DNA from: CAYFUF01 sp964346245
GTDB taxonomy: Bacteria; Bacillota; Clostridia; Tissierellales; Peptoniphilaceae
Length of the DNA stretch: 64,000 bases
NCBI GenBank assembly: GCA_964346245.1
Contig: CAYFUF010000005.1
Location: forward strand, 1-64,000
Direction: 5' to 3'
Shown here: piece after piece, positions 32,163-40,936 of the stretch
Position numbering within the stretch: the stretch's first letter is position 1
Layout: each line of letters opens with the position of its first letter
Position numbers and translations under genes: made by a program
Notes under the pieces: generated by a model
What the model was told of the DNA's origin: nothing
The model's input: only the letters and a program-made list of their open reading frames with translations
The model's database searches: none

Positions 32163-33245
32163 ATGAATGATCGAGAATATATGAGAAGAGCGATTCAACT
32201 GGCGGAAACCGCCAGAGGGAACGTGTCCCCCAACCCCCTAGTGGGCGCTGTTATCGTTAAGGATGGCCGTATAATTGGCGAGGGTTATCATGCCACCTAT
32301 GGGGGCCTCCATGCCGAGACGGCTGCACTTGCTGCAGCAAGCGAAGATCCCAAGGGAGCAACTGTTTATGTCAACCTTGAGCCTTGCTGCCACGTGGGTA
32401 AACAAGGCGCCTGCTCTAAGGCTTTGATAGAAGCTGGCATCAGCCGCTTAGTCTACGGGTCAGTGGACCCTAATCCAAAAGTGGCAGGACAAGGTCTTGA
32501 AGAGTTGAAAGCTGCTGGTGTTCAGGTTGATGGTCCTCTTATGGAAGAAGAGTGCTTGGCACTAAATCAAACGTTTAACTACTACATGACGACTGGCCGT
32601 CCCTATGTTGCCTTGAAGTATGCCATGAGCCAAGACGGTAAGATAAGCACTAAGGATAGAGACTCGAGAGGCATAAGTTCCGATGAGGCTAACCGTTTTG
32701 TCCACGGGCTTAGAAACGACTATCAAGCAATTCTCGTTGGTATAGGAACTGTACTGGCCGACGACCCCCTACTGACCTGCCGCATAGAAGGTGGCGTAAA
32801 TCCGACTAGGATTATTCTAGATAGCAAGCTTGCGATTCCGAAGGACACTCAACTAGTCCAAACGGCTAAGGAAGTGCCTACCATTATCTTTACGGCGAGT
32901 CGGGATGATCATAAGAAACAGATGCTTGAAGATTTAGGACTTCAGCTTATCCAGGTTGGTTCAATTGATGGCACACTTGACCTTGAACAAGTCCTCGATG
33001 AGCTAGGTAAACAAAAGATTGCCTCTATCCTGGTGGAAGGTGGTTCAATGATCCATGGTGCTTTCATCGATGCTGGTCTCTACAACAAGCTCTATACGTT
33101 CATTGCACCTAAGTTAATAGGATCGGCTCAAGCCTTAAGCCCTGTTGCTGGTTCTGGTGTTTCTAAGGTTAACGAAGCACACCCCCTAAAGACAGTACGG
33201 GTCCTACGCTTAGGCCCAGATGTCCTGATAGAAAGTGAGGTTTAA
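32163..33245 (+). CDS. ribD: Bifunctional riboflavin deaminase/reductase
   Basis: Deaminates the pyrimidine made by GTP cyclohydrolase II and then reduces its ribosyl chain with NADPH. The 360-residue protein has an N-terminal zinc deaminase domain (1-145, with HAETAAL near 50, then EPCCHVGKQGACSKAL near 76) and a C-terminal reductase domain (150-360, with ALKYAMSQDGKI and LVEGGSMIHGAF). The start at 32163 follows GGGAGG; the frame open to 32133 lies partly within the terminator region. First gene of ribD-ribE-ribBA-ribH. Confidence 0.96.
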   Translation: MNDREYMRRAIQLAETARGNVSPNPLVGAVIVKDGRIIGEGYHATYGGLHAETAALAAASEDPKGATVYVNLEPCCHVGKQGACSKALIEAGISRLVYGSVDPNPKVAGQGLEELKAAGVQVDGPLMEEECLALNQTFNYYMTTGRPYVALKYAMSQDGKISTKDRDSRGISSDEANRFVHGLRNDYQAILVGIGTVLADDPLLTCRIEGGVNPTRIILDSKLAIPKDTQLVQTAKEVPTIIFTASRDDHKKQMLEDLGLQLIQVGSIDGTLDLEQVLDELGKQKIASILVEGGSMIHGAFIDAGLYNKLYTFIAPKLIGSAQALSPVAGSGVSKVNEAHPLKTVRVLRLGPDVLIESEV

Positions 33246-33899
33246 ATGTTCACCGGTATTGTGGAAGAAATCGGCACACTCGCTAAAGTCAGGCCGGGAG
33301 CCAAATCAGCTAGTCTAACTATCTCCTGTAAAAGGATTCTAGAGGACATTTCGGTTGGAGACAGCATATCTACCAATGGCGTTTGCCTCACAGTAACCCA
33401 CTTCGATAAGAGTTCCTTTAGCTGTGATGTGATGCATGAGAGCTTAAGGCGGACTAGCTTTGATGGCCTCTCCTTAGGTTCGCCGTTGAATTTAGAAAGG
33501 GCAATGCCAATCGGTGGTCGCTTTGGCGGACACTTGGTGTCAGGCCACATTGACGGAGTAGGCACTATCACTGCTATCCGCCAGGATGATACAGCCGTTT
33601 GGTTTACTGTATCCGCAGCAAAAAGCATCCTAAAATATATCATCGACAAGGGGTCCATTACCATCGATGGCATCAGCCTGACTATAGCGAAGGTGACCAG
33701 TGAAGATTTCTCCGTATCTTGCATTCCCCATACTTTAGCGGTTACCAATTTAGGGAGCAAAAAAGAGGGAAACCTAGTCAATCTGGAATGTGACCTCATT
33801 GGCAAGTATGTGGAAAAGCTTCTTCGGTTCCAAGAAGAGGAAGGAATGGATAAGAAGAGCAGAATCTCGAGAGACTTTCTCGCTGAACATGGTTTTTAG
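33246..33899 (+). CDS. ribE: Riboflavin synthase alpha subunit
   Basis: Dismutates two lumazine molecules to riboflavin. The 217-residue protein is built of two homologous barrels: the first begins MFTGIVEEIGTL and contains the SISTNGVCLTV-type segment, and the second begins HLVSGHIDGVGTI and contains SITIDGISLTI. It directly abuts the ribD stop, so translation is probably coupled. Confidence 0.97.
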   Translation: MFTGIVEEIGTLAKVRPGAKSASLTISCKRILEDISVGDSISTNGVCLTVTHFDKSSFSCDVMHESLRRTSFDGLSLGSPLNLERAMPIGGRFGGHLVSGHIDGVGTITAIRQDDTAVWFTVSAAKSILKYIIDKGSITIDGISLTIAKVTSEDFSVSCIPHTLAVTNLGSKKEGNLVNLECDLIGKYVEKLLRFQEEEGMDKKSRISRDFLAEHGF

Positions 33900-33910
33900 A
33901 AAGGGAAGAC

Positions 33911-35146
33911 ATGGAAAAGATTAATGACAACATCAAGATGGTGAAAAGTGAAAAGGTTCAACTAAACACCATCGAAGAGGCTTTAGAGAGTTTGCGAAGA
34001 AATGAAATGATTCTCGTTATCGACGACCCCGACCGAGAGAATGAGGGCGACCTCATATGCGCCGCTCAGCAGGTGACAACGGAGCAGATCAACTTTATGG
34101 CCCAATATGGTAAGGGCTTAATCTGCATGCCGATGTCTTTGGACTACATCAAGAGCTTACAATTGCCCCAGATGGTCGTCAACAACACGGATAATCACGA
34201 GACTGCCTTCACTGTTTCCATTGACCACATCGATACCAGCACGGGTATTTCAGCTGAAGACAGAGCGCTCACCGCGCGCAAGGTTTGTGAGGAAGGCAAC
34301 AACCCCTTGAACTTCCGCCGACCTGGTCACATGTTCCCCCTTCTTGCCAAAGAGCATGGCGTCTTGGAGCGCAATGGTCACACCGAGGCGACAGTCGATC
34401 TGATGCGCCTGGCTGGTCTGAAAGAGGTAGGTATCTGCTGTGAGATTATGGGCGACAACGGGCTCATGATGCGCACCAAAGAGCTGATTCCTTTTGCGAA
34501 GGAGCATGGACTTGTCATTATCAGCGTCAAGGACCTCCAGTACTACCGCAAGCGTCACGAAACCCTGGTTGAACAAGTATCTGATGTCAGCCTACCCACT
34601 AAACATGGCGACTTTAGAGCTAAAACTTTCATCGACCAGGTGACGGGTGAACACCATATTGCCCTAGTCAAGGGAGATGTGGGTAATGGAGAAAATGTCC
34701 TCTGCCGAGTCCACTCCGAATGCTTAACTGGAGACGCTTTTGGCTCTTACCGCTGCGACTGCGGTGACCAGTTAGCCACCTCCATGGAAATGATTGAAAA
34801 GGAAGGCCGGGGCATTGTCCTTTACATGCGTCAAGAAGGACGCGGTATTGGCCTAGTCAACAAAATTAAGGCCTATGAGCTGCAGGATCAGGGCATGGAC
34901 ACACTAGAAGCTAACTTAGCCCTAGGTTTTCCAGGCGATGCCAGAGACTACTATATCGGCGCTCAAATCCTCAGAGCGCTGGGTGTCAAAACGCTCCGCC
35001 TACTCACCAATAATCCCGACAAGGTCTACCAGTTGAGCGACTACGGTATGGAAATCGTGGAGAGAGTGCCCATCTGTATCGAAGCCAACCCAATCGATAA
35101 GCATTACTTAGACACCAAAAAAGATAAGATGGGCCACATCCTTTAG
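33911..35146 (+). CDS. ribBA: Bifunctional 3,4-DHBP synthase / GTP cyclohydrolase II
   Basis: Supplies both precursors of lumazine. Of 411 residues, about 15-215 are the RibB domain (DDPDRENEGDLICAA, then RPGHMFPL and GHTEATVDL) and about 220-411 the RibA domain. RibA has the zinc-binding SECLTGDAFGSYRCDCGDQL and the catalytic RQEGRGIGL. All zinc cysteines (C-x9-C-x-C spacing) are present. It lies 11 bases after ribE with GGGAAG upstream. Confidence 0.97.
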   Translation: MEKINDNIKMVKSEKVQLNTIEEALESLRRNEMILVIDDPDRENEGDLICAAQQVTTEQINFMAQYGKGLICMPMSLDYIKSLQLPQMVVNNTDNHETAFTVSIDHIDTSTGISAEDRALTARKVCEEGNNPLNFRRPGHMFPLLAKEHGVLERNGHTEATVDLMRLAGLKEVGICCEIMGDNGLMMRTKELIPFAKEHGLVIISVKDLQYYRKRHETLVEQVSDVSLPTKHGDFRAKTFIDQVTGEHHIALVKGDVGNGENVLCRVHSECLTGDAFGSYRCDCGDQLATSMEMIEKEGRGIVLYMRQEGRGIGLVNKIKAYELQDQGMDTLEANLALGFPGDARDYYIGAQILRALGVKTLRLLTNNPDKVYQLSDYGMEIVERVPICIEANPIDKHYLDTKKDKMGHIL

Positions 35147-35221
35147 TAAGCCCAGCAAGAATCTATAACTACTATTCAACAGATCATAAATCACGTGAAT
35201 AAACCAAACTTGAAAGGAAAT

Positions 35222-35707
35222 ATGATGATTAAGGAAAAAATGAAGGTATACGAAGGTAAATATTTAGCCGGTAATAAGCGTTTCGCCATAGTCGTCTCTC
35301 GCTTTAACGAATTCATCACTGCTAAACTGCTTGGCGGAGCGATTGACGCACTCACTCGCCACGATGTTGAAGACGAGAATATTGAAGTCTACTGGGTTCC
35401 AGGCGCTTTCGAGATTCCCCTAGTAGCCAAAAAGCTAGCTGGCAAAGACAATATCGATGCCGTCATCTGTCTGGGTGCAGTCATCCGTGGTTCAACCAGC
35501 CACTATGACTTAGTCTGCAATGAAGTAAGCAAGGGAGTTGCCCAAGTTGGCCTGCAAAGCGAGCTTCCTGTTATCTTCGGTCTAGTCACCACCGACTCCA
35601 TCGAACAAGCTATCGAACGGGCAGGCACCAAAGCGGGCAACAAGGGATACGATGCTGCTATCTCTGCCTTAGAGATGGTTAACCTCTTCGACGAGCTTGA
35701 TGACTAA
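35222..35707 (+). CDS. ribH: 6,7-dimethyl-8-ribityllumazine synthase
   Basis: Condenses the RibA/D product with 3,4-dihydroxybutanone phosphate. The 161-residue protein has FAIVVSRFNEFIT, WVPGAFEIPL, GAVIRGSTSHYD and the C-terminal GNKGYDAAISALEM, all family signatures including the active-site histidine in SHYD. The ATG at 35222 follows AAAGGA; an upstream in-frame GTG at 35195 has no site. Last gene of the operon. Confidence 0.96.
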   Translation: MMIKEKMKVYEGKYLAGNKRFAIVVSRFNEFITAKLLGGAIDALTRHDVEDENIEVYWVPGAFEIPLVAKKLAGKDNIDAVICLGAVIRGSTSHYDLVCNEVSKGVAQVGLQSELPVIFGLVTTDSIEQAIERAGTKAGNKGYDAAISALEMVNLFDELDD

Positions 35708-35733
35708 GACCTTTGAATACTTAAATGAAACAA

Positions 35734-35773
35734 TGGGCTGCGCGCAAACTACCTGCGCCAGCCCACTTTTTAT
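35734..35773 (+). terminator. Terminator of the riboflavin operon
   Basis: TGGGCTG / CAGCCCA with an extra inner GCGC pairing, followed by CTTTTTATC. Confidence 0.85.
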
Positions 35774-35793
35774 CCTAACTTATTATCAGCCTC

Positions 35794-36762
35794 TTATTCT
35801 TCAACAAAAGGAATGTAGTCCCCGTAACCTGCCTCTTCCATTTCCTCTAAAGGAATGAAACGCAGGGACAAGCCGTTAATGCAGTAGCGAAGGCCTCCCT
35901 TTTGGCTAGGGCCGTCCTCAAAGACATGCCCCAGATGGCTATCTGCCCCCTCGCTTCTCACTTCGATCCGGTGGCGGTTCAAGCTGAAGTCATCCTTGTA
36001 CTGGATCTTGTTCTGGGTGATAGGCTTGGTAAAACTTGGCCAACCGCAACCAGCATCGTACTTATCTCTTGAGGAGAATAGCGGCTCCCCACTGACTACA
36101 TCCACATAGATACCAGCATCCTCTTTCTTATCGTACTCATGAGAGAAAGGCGCCTCAGTACCAGCCTCCTGAGTCACATGGTAAACTTCCTCCGATAGGC
36201 TGGACCGCAATTCTTCCTCACTTGGCTTTTGGAACACGCCTTCTCTATCTTCCAAAGGTAGGTCAGCTAAAGCCAAGTCGATATGGCAGTAACCACCTGA
36301 ATGCTTATCCAGATACTTTTGGTGCTCCTCTTCAGCCGCCACATAGTTGTCTAATGGGGCTAACTCCACTGCAATCTGCTTGTCATACTTGGTCTGCAGC
36401 TGCTTCAAGCTCCGCTCAGCCCTTTTGCCGCTCTTCTCATCCACATAGTAAATCCCCGTCCGATACTGCCTACCTACGTCATTTCCTTGGCGGTCGACGC
36501 TGATTGGGTCAATGATGCGATACAAGTGCTGGAGAATCTCTTCAAGAGAGATGACGTTGGCATCATAGACAAGGCGGAGGGTCTCCGCATGGTCAGTTTG
36601 AGCGAGCTCGTAATAGGAGGTCTTTTCACTTTGACCATTAGCGTAGCCAACCTCTGTTTCAAGAACCCCATCCAAGCGCTGAAAGTAACCCTCAACACCC
36701 CAGAAACAGCCCCCAGCTAAATAGATTTCCTGCTTATCCTGGTATCTTCGATTGAAATTCAT
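35794..36762 (-). CDS. msrAB: Peptide methionine sulfoxide reductase MsrA/MsrB fusion
   Basis: Repairs oxidised methionine: MsrA acts on the S and MsrB on the R sulfoxide. The 322-residue protein has an MsrA domain at about 10-165 with catalytic cysteine in AGGCFWGVEG. The MsrB domain at about 190-315 has GCGWPSF, RSEGADSHLGHVFEDG and the catalytic cysteine in LRYCING. The zinc-binding CxxC pairs of some MsrB proteins are absent. No signal peptide is seen, so it is cytoplasmic. GAGGAGG stands before the ATG. Confidence 0.96.
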   Translation of the reverse strand: MNFNRRYQDKQEIYLAGGCFWGVEGYFQRLDGVLETEVGYANGQSEKTSYYELAQTDHAETLRLVYDANVISLEEILQHLYRIIDPISVDRQGNDVGRQYRTGIYYVDEKSGKRAERSLKQLQTKYDKQIAVELAPLDNYVAAEEEHQKYLDKHSGGYCHIDLALADLPLEDREGVFQKPSEEELRSSLSEEVYHVTQEAGTEAPFSHEYDKKEDAGIYVDVVSGEPLFSSRDKYDAGCGWPSFTKPITQNKIQYKDDFSLNRHRIEVRSEGADSHLGHVFEDGPSQKGGLRYCINGLSLRFIPLEEMEEAGYGDYIPFVEE

Positions 36763-36812
36763 CTATACTTCCTCCTCTTCCTACAAACCGCTAGATTTGC
36801 TTCTAGTTCCTG

Positions 36813-38699
36813 CTATCTTTTCAAAACAGAGTAAATCCTAAAGCTGTTGGCAATTGCCAATAAAGTTACCCCCACATCGGCAAAGACCGCTGCCCACATG
36901 GGCACGAGACCGAAGGCGGATAAGATGAGAAAGACCACTTTTATTCCTAAAGACAGGATGATATTCTGTCTCGCTATCTTCAGAGTCTCCTTAGCCAAAT
37001 CCAATGCCTGCACAATGGCGGACAGATCATCATTGATAAGGACAACATCGCTCACTTCGATGGCTGCATCCGAACCGATGCCGCCCATGGCAATCGACAC
37101 ATCGCTTACTGCAAGGACCGGAGCATCATTTAGGCCGTCTCCAGCAAAAGCCAACTTTTCTCTATTTTGCTTACTCTTCTCTTGTACCCATCTCAACTTA
37201 TCTTGTGGCAAAAGTTCGGCTTGAACTTCATCCAATTCTAAGCTAGCAGCAACCTCATCAGCAACCAGCTTGTTATCGCCCGTCAGCATGATAATCTCTT
37301 CAATGCCCAGTTGCCGCAAGTTTCCAAGAACATCTTGAGCATTCTCTTTTAGGCTGTCCTGTATGACAAAGTGACCGAGATAATTGCGTTTAGGCTCCAC
37401 CTGAGCGAGGTGAATGACCGTGGCAGCTAGCTGGTGGCATGCATCTTCCCTTGCTTTCCTATCAAGCTCATATTCACTCATCATAAGCTCATTACCAAAA
37501 GCGTAGGTTTCCCCCTCAAGCCTGCCAAGGATGCCTTTACCGCTAATGCTCTCAATCTCGCTGAAACCGTTGAGACTACATGCCCCAAGGCTGTCTGCAT
37601 GGCGGACGATAGCTCTTGCAATCGGATGGGTTGAGCCCAGCTCCATCTCCCTCGCTAAAGATAAGAGGGCAGTCTTATCCACCTGATCATTCACATGGAA
37701 ATCCGTTACCTCAAAGTTTCCCTCGGTCAGAGTCCCTGTCTTGTCCACAGCCAGAATCTTCACTTGGCTCAGCCGTTCAAAGACATTGCCACCCTTCACC
37801 AAGATACCCATTCGAGAACCTACGCCAATACCGATGACGAAGGCCATAGGCACTGAAATAACAAACGCACAAGGACAAGAGATAACAAGGAAGGTCAACC
37901 CCCTGATGAACCAATCTTGGGAAAAGCCAAGCCCCATAGCGAAGGGAACAAGAAAGGCAATCACGATAGCCAAAGCGACGACAATCGGCGTGTAAATCTT
38001 GGCAAACCTAGTAATAAATGATTCCGTTTTCGCCTTATTCTCCGTTGCCTCCTCAATGAGCTCAACGATGCGATTTGCGGTAGAGTCTGAAGCAGCAGCT
38101 GTCGCCCTGATGACCAGGCGTCCTTCCCCATTGATTGAACCCGATAGAATCTTGTCTCCAGGTTCCACCGCCTTGGGATAAGATTCCCCAGTCAAGGCAG
38201 ATGTATCTAAGGAGCTCTTACCCTCCACCACCAATCCATCGACAGGAACCCTTTCCCCTGAACGCACCTCCAAAAGGTTACCCACCTCGATTTCGTCTGG
38301 ATCCACTTCAACTCTCTTGTTTCCATCTAAGCGGTAGGCAACGGGGGCAATAATGTCCATCAAATCGGCTATCGATTGCCGTGAACGTTCGACTGCCCTT
38401 TCCTGTAAAAGTTCGCCAATCTGATAGAGGACCATTACCATGGCAGCCTCCATATACTCGCCTATAGCCAAAGCGCCGATGGTAGCAATACTCATCAAAA
38501 AATGCTCCGCGAAGAGGAGCTTATTTCTCACATTGATAGCTGCTTGAAGGACAACATCAATACCAGCAATGAGCCAAGCTCCTACGTAAAGAATACCTGT
38601 TATGATGACGTGACTGCCAAAAAAATCCAAAGCTAAGCCAAGCACCGTGAGGATTGCCCCCGCAAGCACCCTCTGCCTTCTCGTTTCTTCTAGTCTCAT
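36813..38699 (-). CDS. Zn/Cd/Pb-type heavy-metal P-type ATPase
   Basis: ATP-driven efflux pump of the P1B family, 628 residues. It has the CPC metal site in VISCPCAFVISVP, the phosphorylated aspartate in DKTGTLTEG, GDGLNDAP, and in the last helices a lysine (GIKVVFLIL) and aspartate (ADVGVTLL) typical of the ZntA/CadA (zinc, cadmium, lead) subgroup. The N-terminal HMA domain usual in this family is missing; a free HMA protein is encoded immediately upstream, overlapping by 4 bases (ATGA). An ArsR-type repressor leads the operon. Confidence 0.9.
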   Translation of the reverse strand: MRLEETRRQRVLAGAILTVLGLALDFFGSHVIITGILYVGAWLIAGIDVVLQAAINVRNKLLFAEHFLMSIATIGALAIGEYMEAAMVMVLYQIGELLQERAVERSRQSIADLMDIIAPVAYRLDGNKRVEVDPDEIEVGNLLEVRSGERVPVDGLVVEGKSSLDTSALTGESYPKAVEPGDKILSGSINGEGRLVIRATAAASDSTANRIVELIEEATENKAKTESFITRFAKIYTPIVVALAIVIAFLVPFAMGLGFSQDWFIRGLTFLVISCPCAFVISVPMAFVIGIGVGSRMGILVKGGNVFERLSQVKILAVDKTGTLTEGNFEVTDFHVNDQVDKTALLSLAREMELGSTHPIARAIVRHADSLGACSLNGFSEIESISGKGILGRLEGETYAFGNELMMSEYELDRKAREDACHQLAATVIHLAQVEPKRNYLGHFVIQDSLKENAQDVLGNLRQLGIEEIIMLTGDNKLVADEVAASLELDEVQAELLPQDKLRWVQEKSKQNREKLAFAGDGLNDAPVLAVSDVSIAMGGIGSDAAIEVSDVVLINDDLSAIVQALDLAKETLKIARQNIILSLGIKVVFLILSAFGLVPMWAAVFADVGVTLLAIANSFRIYSVLKR

Positions 38700-38911
38700 T
38701 GGATTTTACAGTAGGGTTCTATGGAGGAGACGATCTTTTGCAGGTCTTCTTTAGCGGGCATATCTTCTGTCGAATCTGCCTCAATCGTCAACTTTGCTAG
38801 CATAAAGTTTACCTTAGCAGACTTCACGCCTTCTACACGCATGATGGCTTCTTGCATCTTGCTTGCACAATTTGCACAGCCCAGTTTTTCCAATCGATAT
38901 ACTTTCTTCAT
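38696..38911 (-). CDS. Stand-alone HMA-domain metal-binding protein
   Basis: A 71-residue protein with the ferredoxin-like heavy-metal-associated fold pattern and the metal motif GCANCASKM near residue 11. It probably delivers zinc or cadmium to the pump encoded next, replacing that pump's own N-terminal domain. The acidic C-terminal half differs from CopZ copper chaperones. Its stop overlaps the ATPase start. TAGGAG precedes the ATG. Confidence 0.88.
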   Translation of the reverse strand: MKKVYRLEKLGCANCASKMQEAIMRVEGVKSAKVNFMLAKLTIEADSTEDMPAKEDLQKIVSSIEPYCKIQ

Positions 38912-38928
38912 CGCTTACTCCTAAAGTT

Positions 38929-39291
38929 CTACTCTTCGTTTATAGCAAATTTATCTTCCAGTAAATGCTCGACACCTTGAGTGATAATACTGATAACGTG
39001 TGCATCTGATAGATAATAGTAAATGTATTTACCATCCCGTCTAGTCCTCACCAGATCATTTTGCCTGAGGACTTTTAACTGGTGAGAAATCGCAGAAGTG
39101 GACATGTTCAGTGTTTGGGCAATATCTGAAACATTCATTTCACTAATCCGCAAGAGCATCAGTATCTGCATCCTTGTTGAGTCGCCAAAAACGGCAAAGA
39201 AATCTGCGAGTTTAATGATTAGCTCCTCATTCTCCATCTGCTCATTAAGGTCTTGAAACGCCTTATCGGTTAACGGTTCTTTGTAAGCCAT
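38929..39291 (-). CDS. ArsR/SmtB-family metal-responsive repressor
   Basis: A 120-residue winged-helix repressor with the helix-turn-helix MNVSDIAQTLNMSTSAISHQLKVLRQNDLV (about 55-84, given here as one element) and the wing RRDGKYIYYYL. The C-terminal helix contains DAHVISIITQGVEH, whose D-x-H and H residues resemble the alpha-5 zinc site of CzrA/SmtB sensors. There is no CxC motif of the ArsR/CadC alpha-3 site. It likely represses its own operon at 39340-39355 until zinc or cadmium binds. Confidence 0.88.
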   Translation of the reverse strand: MAYKEPLTDKAFQDLNEQMENEELIIKLADFFAVFGDSTRMQILMLLRISEMNVSDIAQTLNMSTSAISHQLKVLRQNDLVRTRRDGKYIYYYLSDAHVISIITQGVEHLLEDKFAINEE

Positions 39292-39339
39292 ATCCTCTCC
39301 TTTTGTGCTTAGATAATGGGTAGGTTTTTATTCCTTCAT

Positions 39340-39392
39340 TTGCACACATGTTCAAGTGTATTAAGTATAGGCTACAATTATTTGCTTGTCAA
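39340..39392 (-). promoter_or_regulatory. Promoter and CzrA/SmtB-type operator of the metal-efflux operon
   Basis: Near-consensus promoter TTGACA (39387-39392), 17 bases, TATACT (39364-39369) on the minus strand. Nine bases downstream lies TTGAACA-TG-TGTGCAA (39340-39355), an inverted repeat with one mismatch, close to the TGAACA-N2-TGTTCA sites of this repressor family. Confidence 0.8.
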
Positions 39393-39396
39393 CAGC

Positions 39397-39423
39397 AAAA
39401 AAGACCCACTTCAATCGGGTCTT
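39397..39423 (-). terminator. Terminator of trkH
   Basis: AAGACCC / GGGTCTT with a 9-base loop and a TTTTTT tract on the minus strand, 34 bases past the trkH stop. Confidence 0.85.
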
Positions 39424-39457
39424 CTGTGCTTATTCATTAATGAGTTTCCACTCAAAA

Positions 39458-40936
39458 CTATAGGTCTCGCCTACTTTGCCTTCGTAAACTACCCCGTTTC
39501 AACCAGTTAAAGGGGTTGAATAGCACTAGAACGGGAATAATTTCCAGACGGCCGATATACATAATGAAGCTTAAGAGGACCTTGGAAAAATCGCTAAACC
39601 AAGAATAGTTCTGGGTAGCCCCTACCGCATTGATTCCTGGACCCACGTTATTGATGGTCGCCAATATGGTAGAAAAAGCCGACAGAAAGTTGGGTGAATC
39701 AAGAGAGATCAATAGCAGGGATATACCAAAGACGAAGATATAGAGGGCAAAAAAGTTCAATACCGACCTCAGTGTCTTCTTATCCAGAATCTGTCCCTCA
39801 TAGCTTATCGCTTGGACTCGACTTGGATTCTTCGCATACTTGATCTCTGCCCTAGCTGTCTTAATGAGAATGAGAATCCGGCTCACCTTCACACCACCAG
39901 CGGTAGACCCCGCCATACCACCGACAAACATGAGCCCCATCAAGATGATATGGGAAAATAAGGGCCACATATCGTAATCAACCGTAATATAGGTAGTCGT
40001 TGTTATGAAGGAAGTAACTGTGAAACTGACATCCCGAAAGAGGGTCATGATGCTCTCATACTGACTTGCAATATTAATCATGATGAGAATAATCGAGCTG
40101 ATCAGGATAACAAAGTAAGCCTTCAGTTCCTCACTCTTGAAGATATCCTTAGCCCGCCCCAGCATAATCAAATAGTAGAGGTGGAAGTTTATACCAAAGA
40201 GTAGCATGGCAATACCGACAACAACTTCAGAATAGACATCGTCATAGAAGAACATGCTTGCGTTTTTAATCGCAAAGCCCCCCGTTCCTGCTGCGCCAAA
40301 GATATGGAGGATGGAGTCGAAGAGGTCCATAGGACCTAAAGCTAAGATAACGATGAAAAAGAGGGTCATCACCAAATAAATCCGATACAAGATCTTAGCT
40401 GTATCCGAAATCTTGCTGGCTAATTTACCAAAGGTTGGACCCGTAGCTTCCACCTTCATGACCTGGGTCATATTGCTACCTGAAGCAGGCAGAATAGCAA
40501 GAGCAAAGACGACCACACCTAGGCCCCCAATAAACAGGGTAAAACTCCGCCAAAAGAGGATCGATTTGCTGATGACTTCCACGTTAGGAATGACCGTTGA
40601 GCCCGTCGTGGTAAATCCAGACATGGTCTCAAAGAAGCTATCGACAAAACTGGGTAGCGTCCCCGAAATCAGATAAGGCAAGGAGCCAAAAAGTGAGTAG
40701 ACAAGCCAAACTAAGGCGGTGATAACCAAAGCCTCCTGGGCGCCTAAAAAATCATTATACTTGCTTGTAGTAATATAGCGGCCTGCTGAAAAGCTAAGCA
40801 CGATGGGAATGATGAAGCTCAATTGGTAGCGTAACTCCTCTCGATAGAGGATAGAGACCAAGAGTGGTCCTATCAAGAGTAGAGCCAGCAGTTGGAGTAG
40901 CCTGCCAATAGTATTGCGAATTATTGAGGTATTCAT
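39458..40936 (-). CDS. trkH: TrkH/KtrB-type potassium uptake channel subunit
   Basis: K+-translocating membrane protein, 492 residues. It contains four pore-loop repeats such as TMSGFTTTGST (about 106-116), FGAAGTGGFAIKN, GMAGSTAGGVKVSR and a fourth near NNVGPG, the usual architecture of this family. Its start overlaps the trkA stop by 4 bases (ATGA), so channel and regulator are made together. The basic tail is short. Confidence 0.95.
   Translation of the reverse strand: MNTSIIRNTIGRLLQLLALLLIGPLLVSILYREELRYQLSFIIPIVLSFSAGRYITTSKYNDFLGAQEALVITALVWLVYSLFGSLPYLISGTLPSFVDSFFETMSGFTTTGSTVIPNVEVISKSILFWRSFTLFIGGLGVVVFALAILPASGSNMTQVMKVEATGPTFGKLASKISDTAKILYRIYLVMTLFFIVILALGPMDLFDSILHIFGAAGTGGFAIKNASMFFYDDVYSEVVVGIAMLLFGINFHLYYLIMLGRAKDIFKSEELKAYFVILISSIILIMINIASQYESIMTLFRDVSFTVTSFITTTTYITVDYDMWPLFSHIILMGLMFVGGMAGSTAGGVKVSRILILIKTARAEIKYAKNPSRVQAISYEGQILDKKTLRSVLNFFALYIFVFGISLLLISLDSPNFLSAFSTILATINNVGPGINAVGATQNYSWFSDFSKVLLSFIMYIGRLEIIPVLVLFNPFNWLKRGSLRRQSRRDL

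Noticed and set aside
33242..33805. Long open frame of 187 codons antisense to ribE.
   Set aside because: It mirrors the ribE reading frame, lacks a ribosome-binding site and looks like no family.
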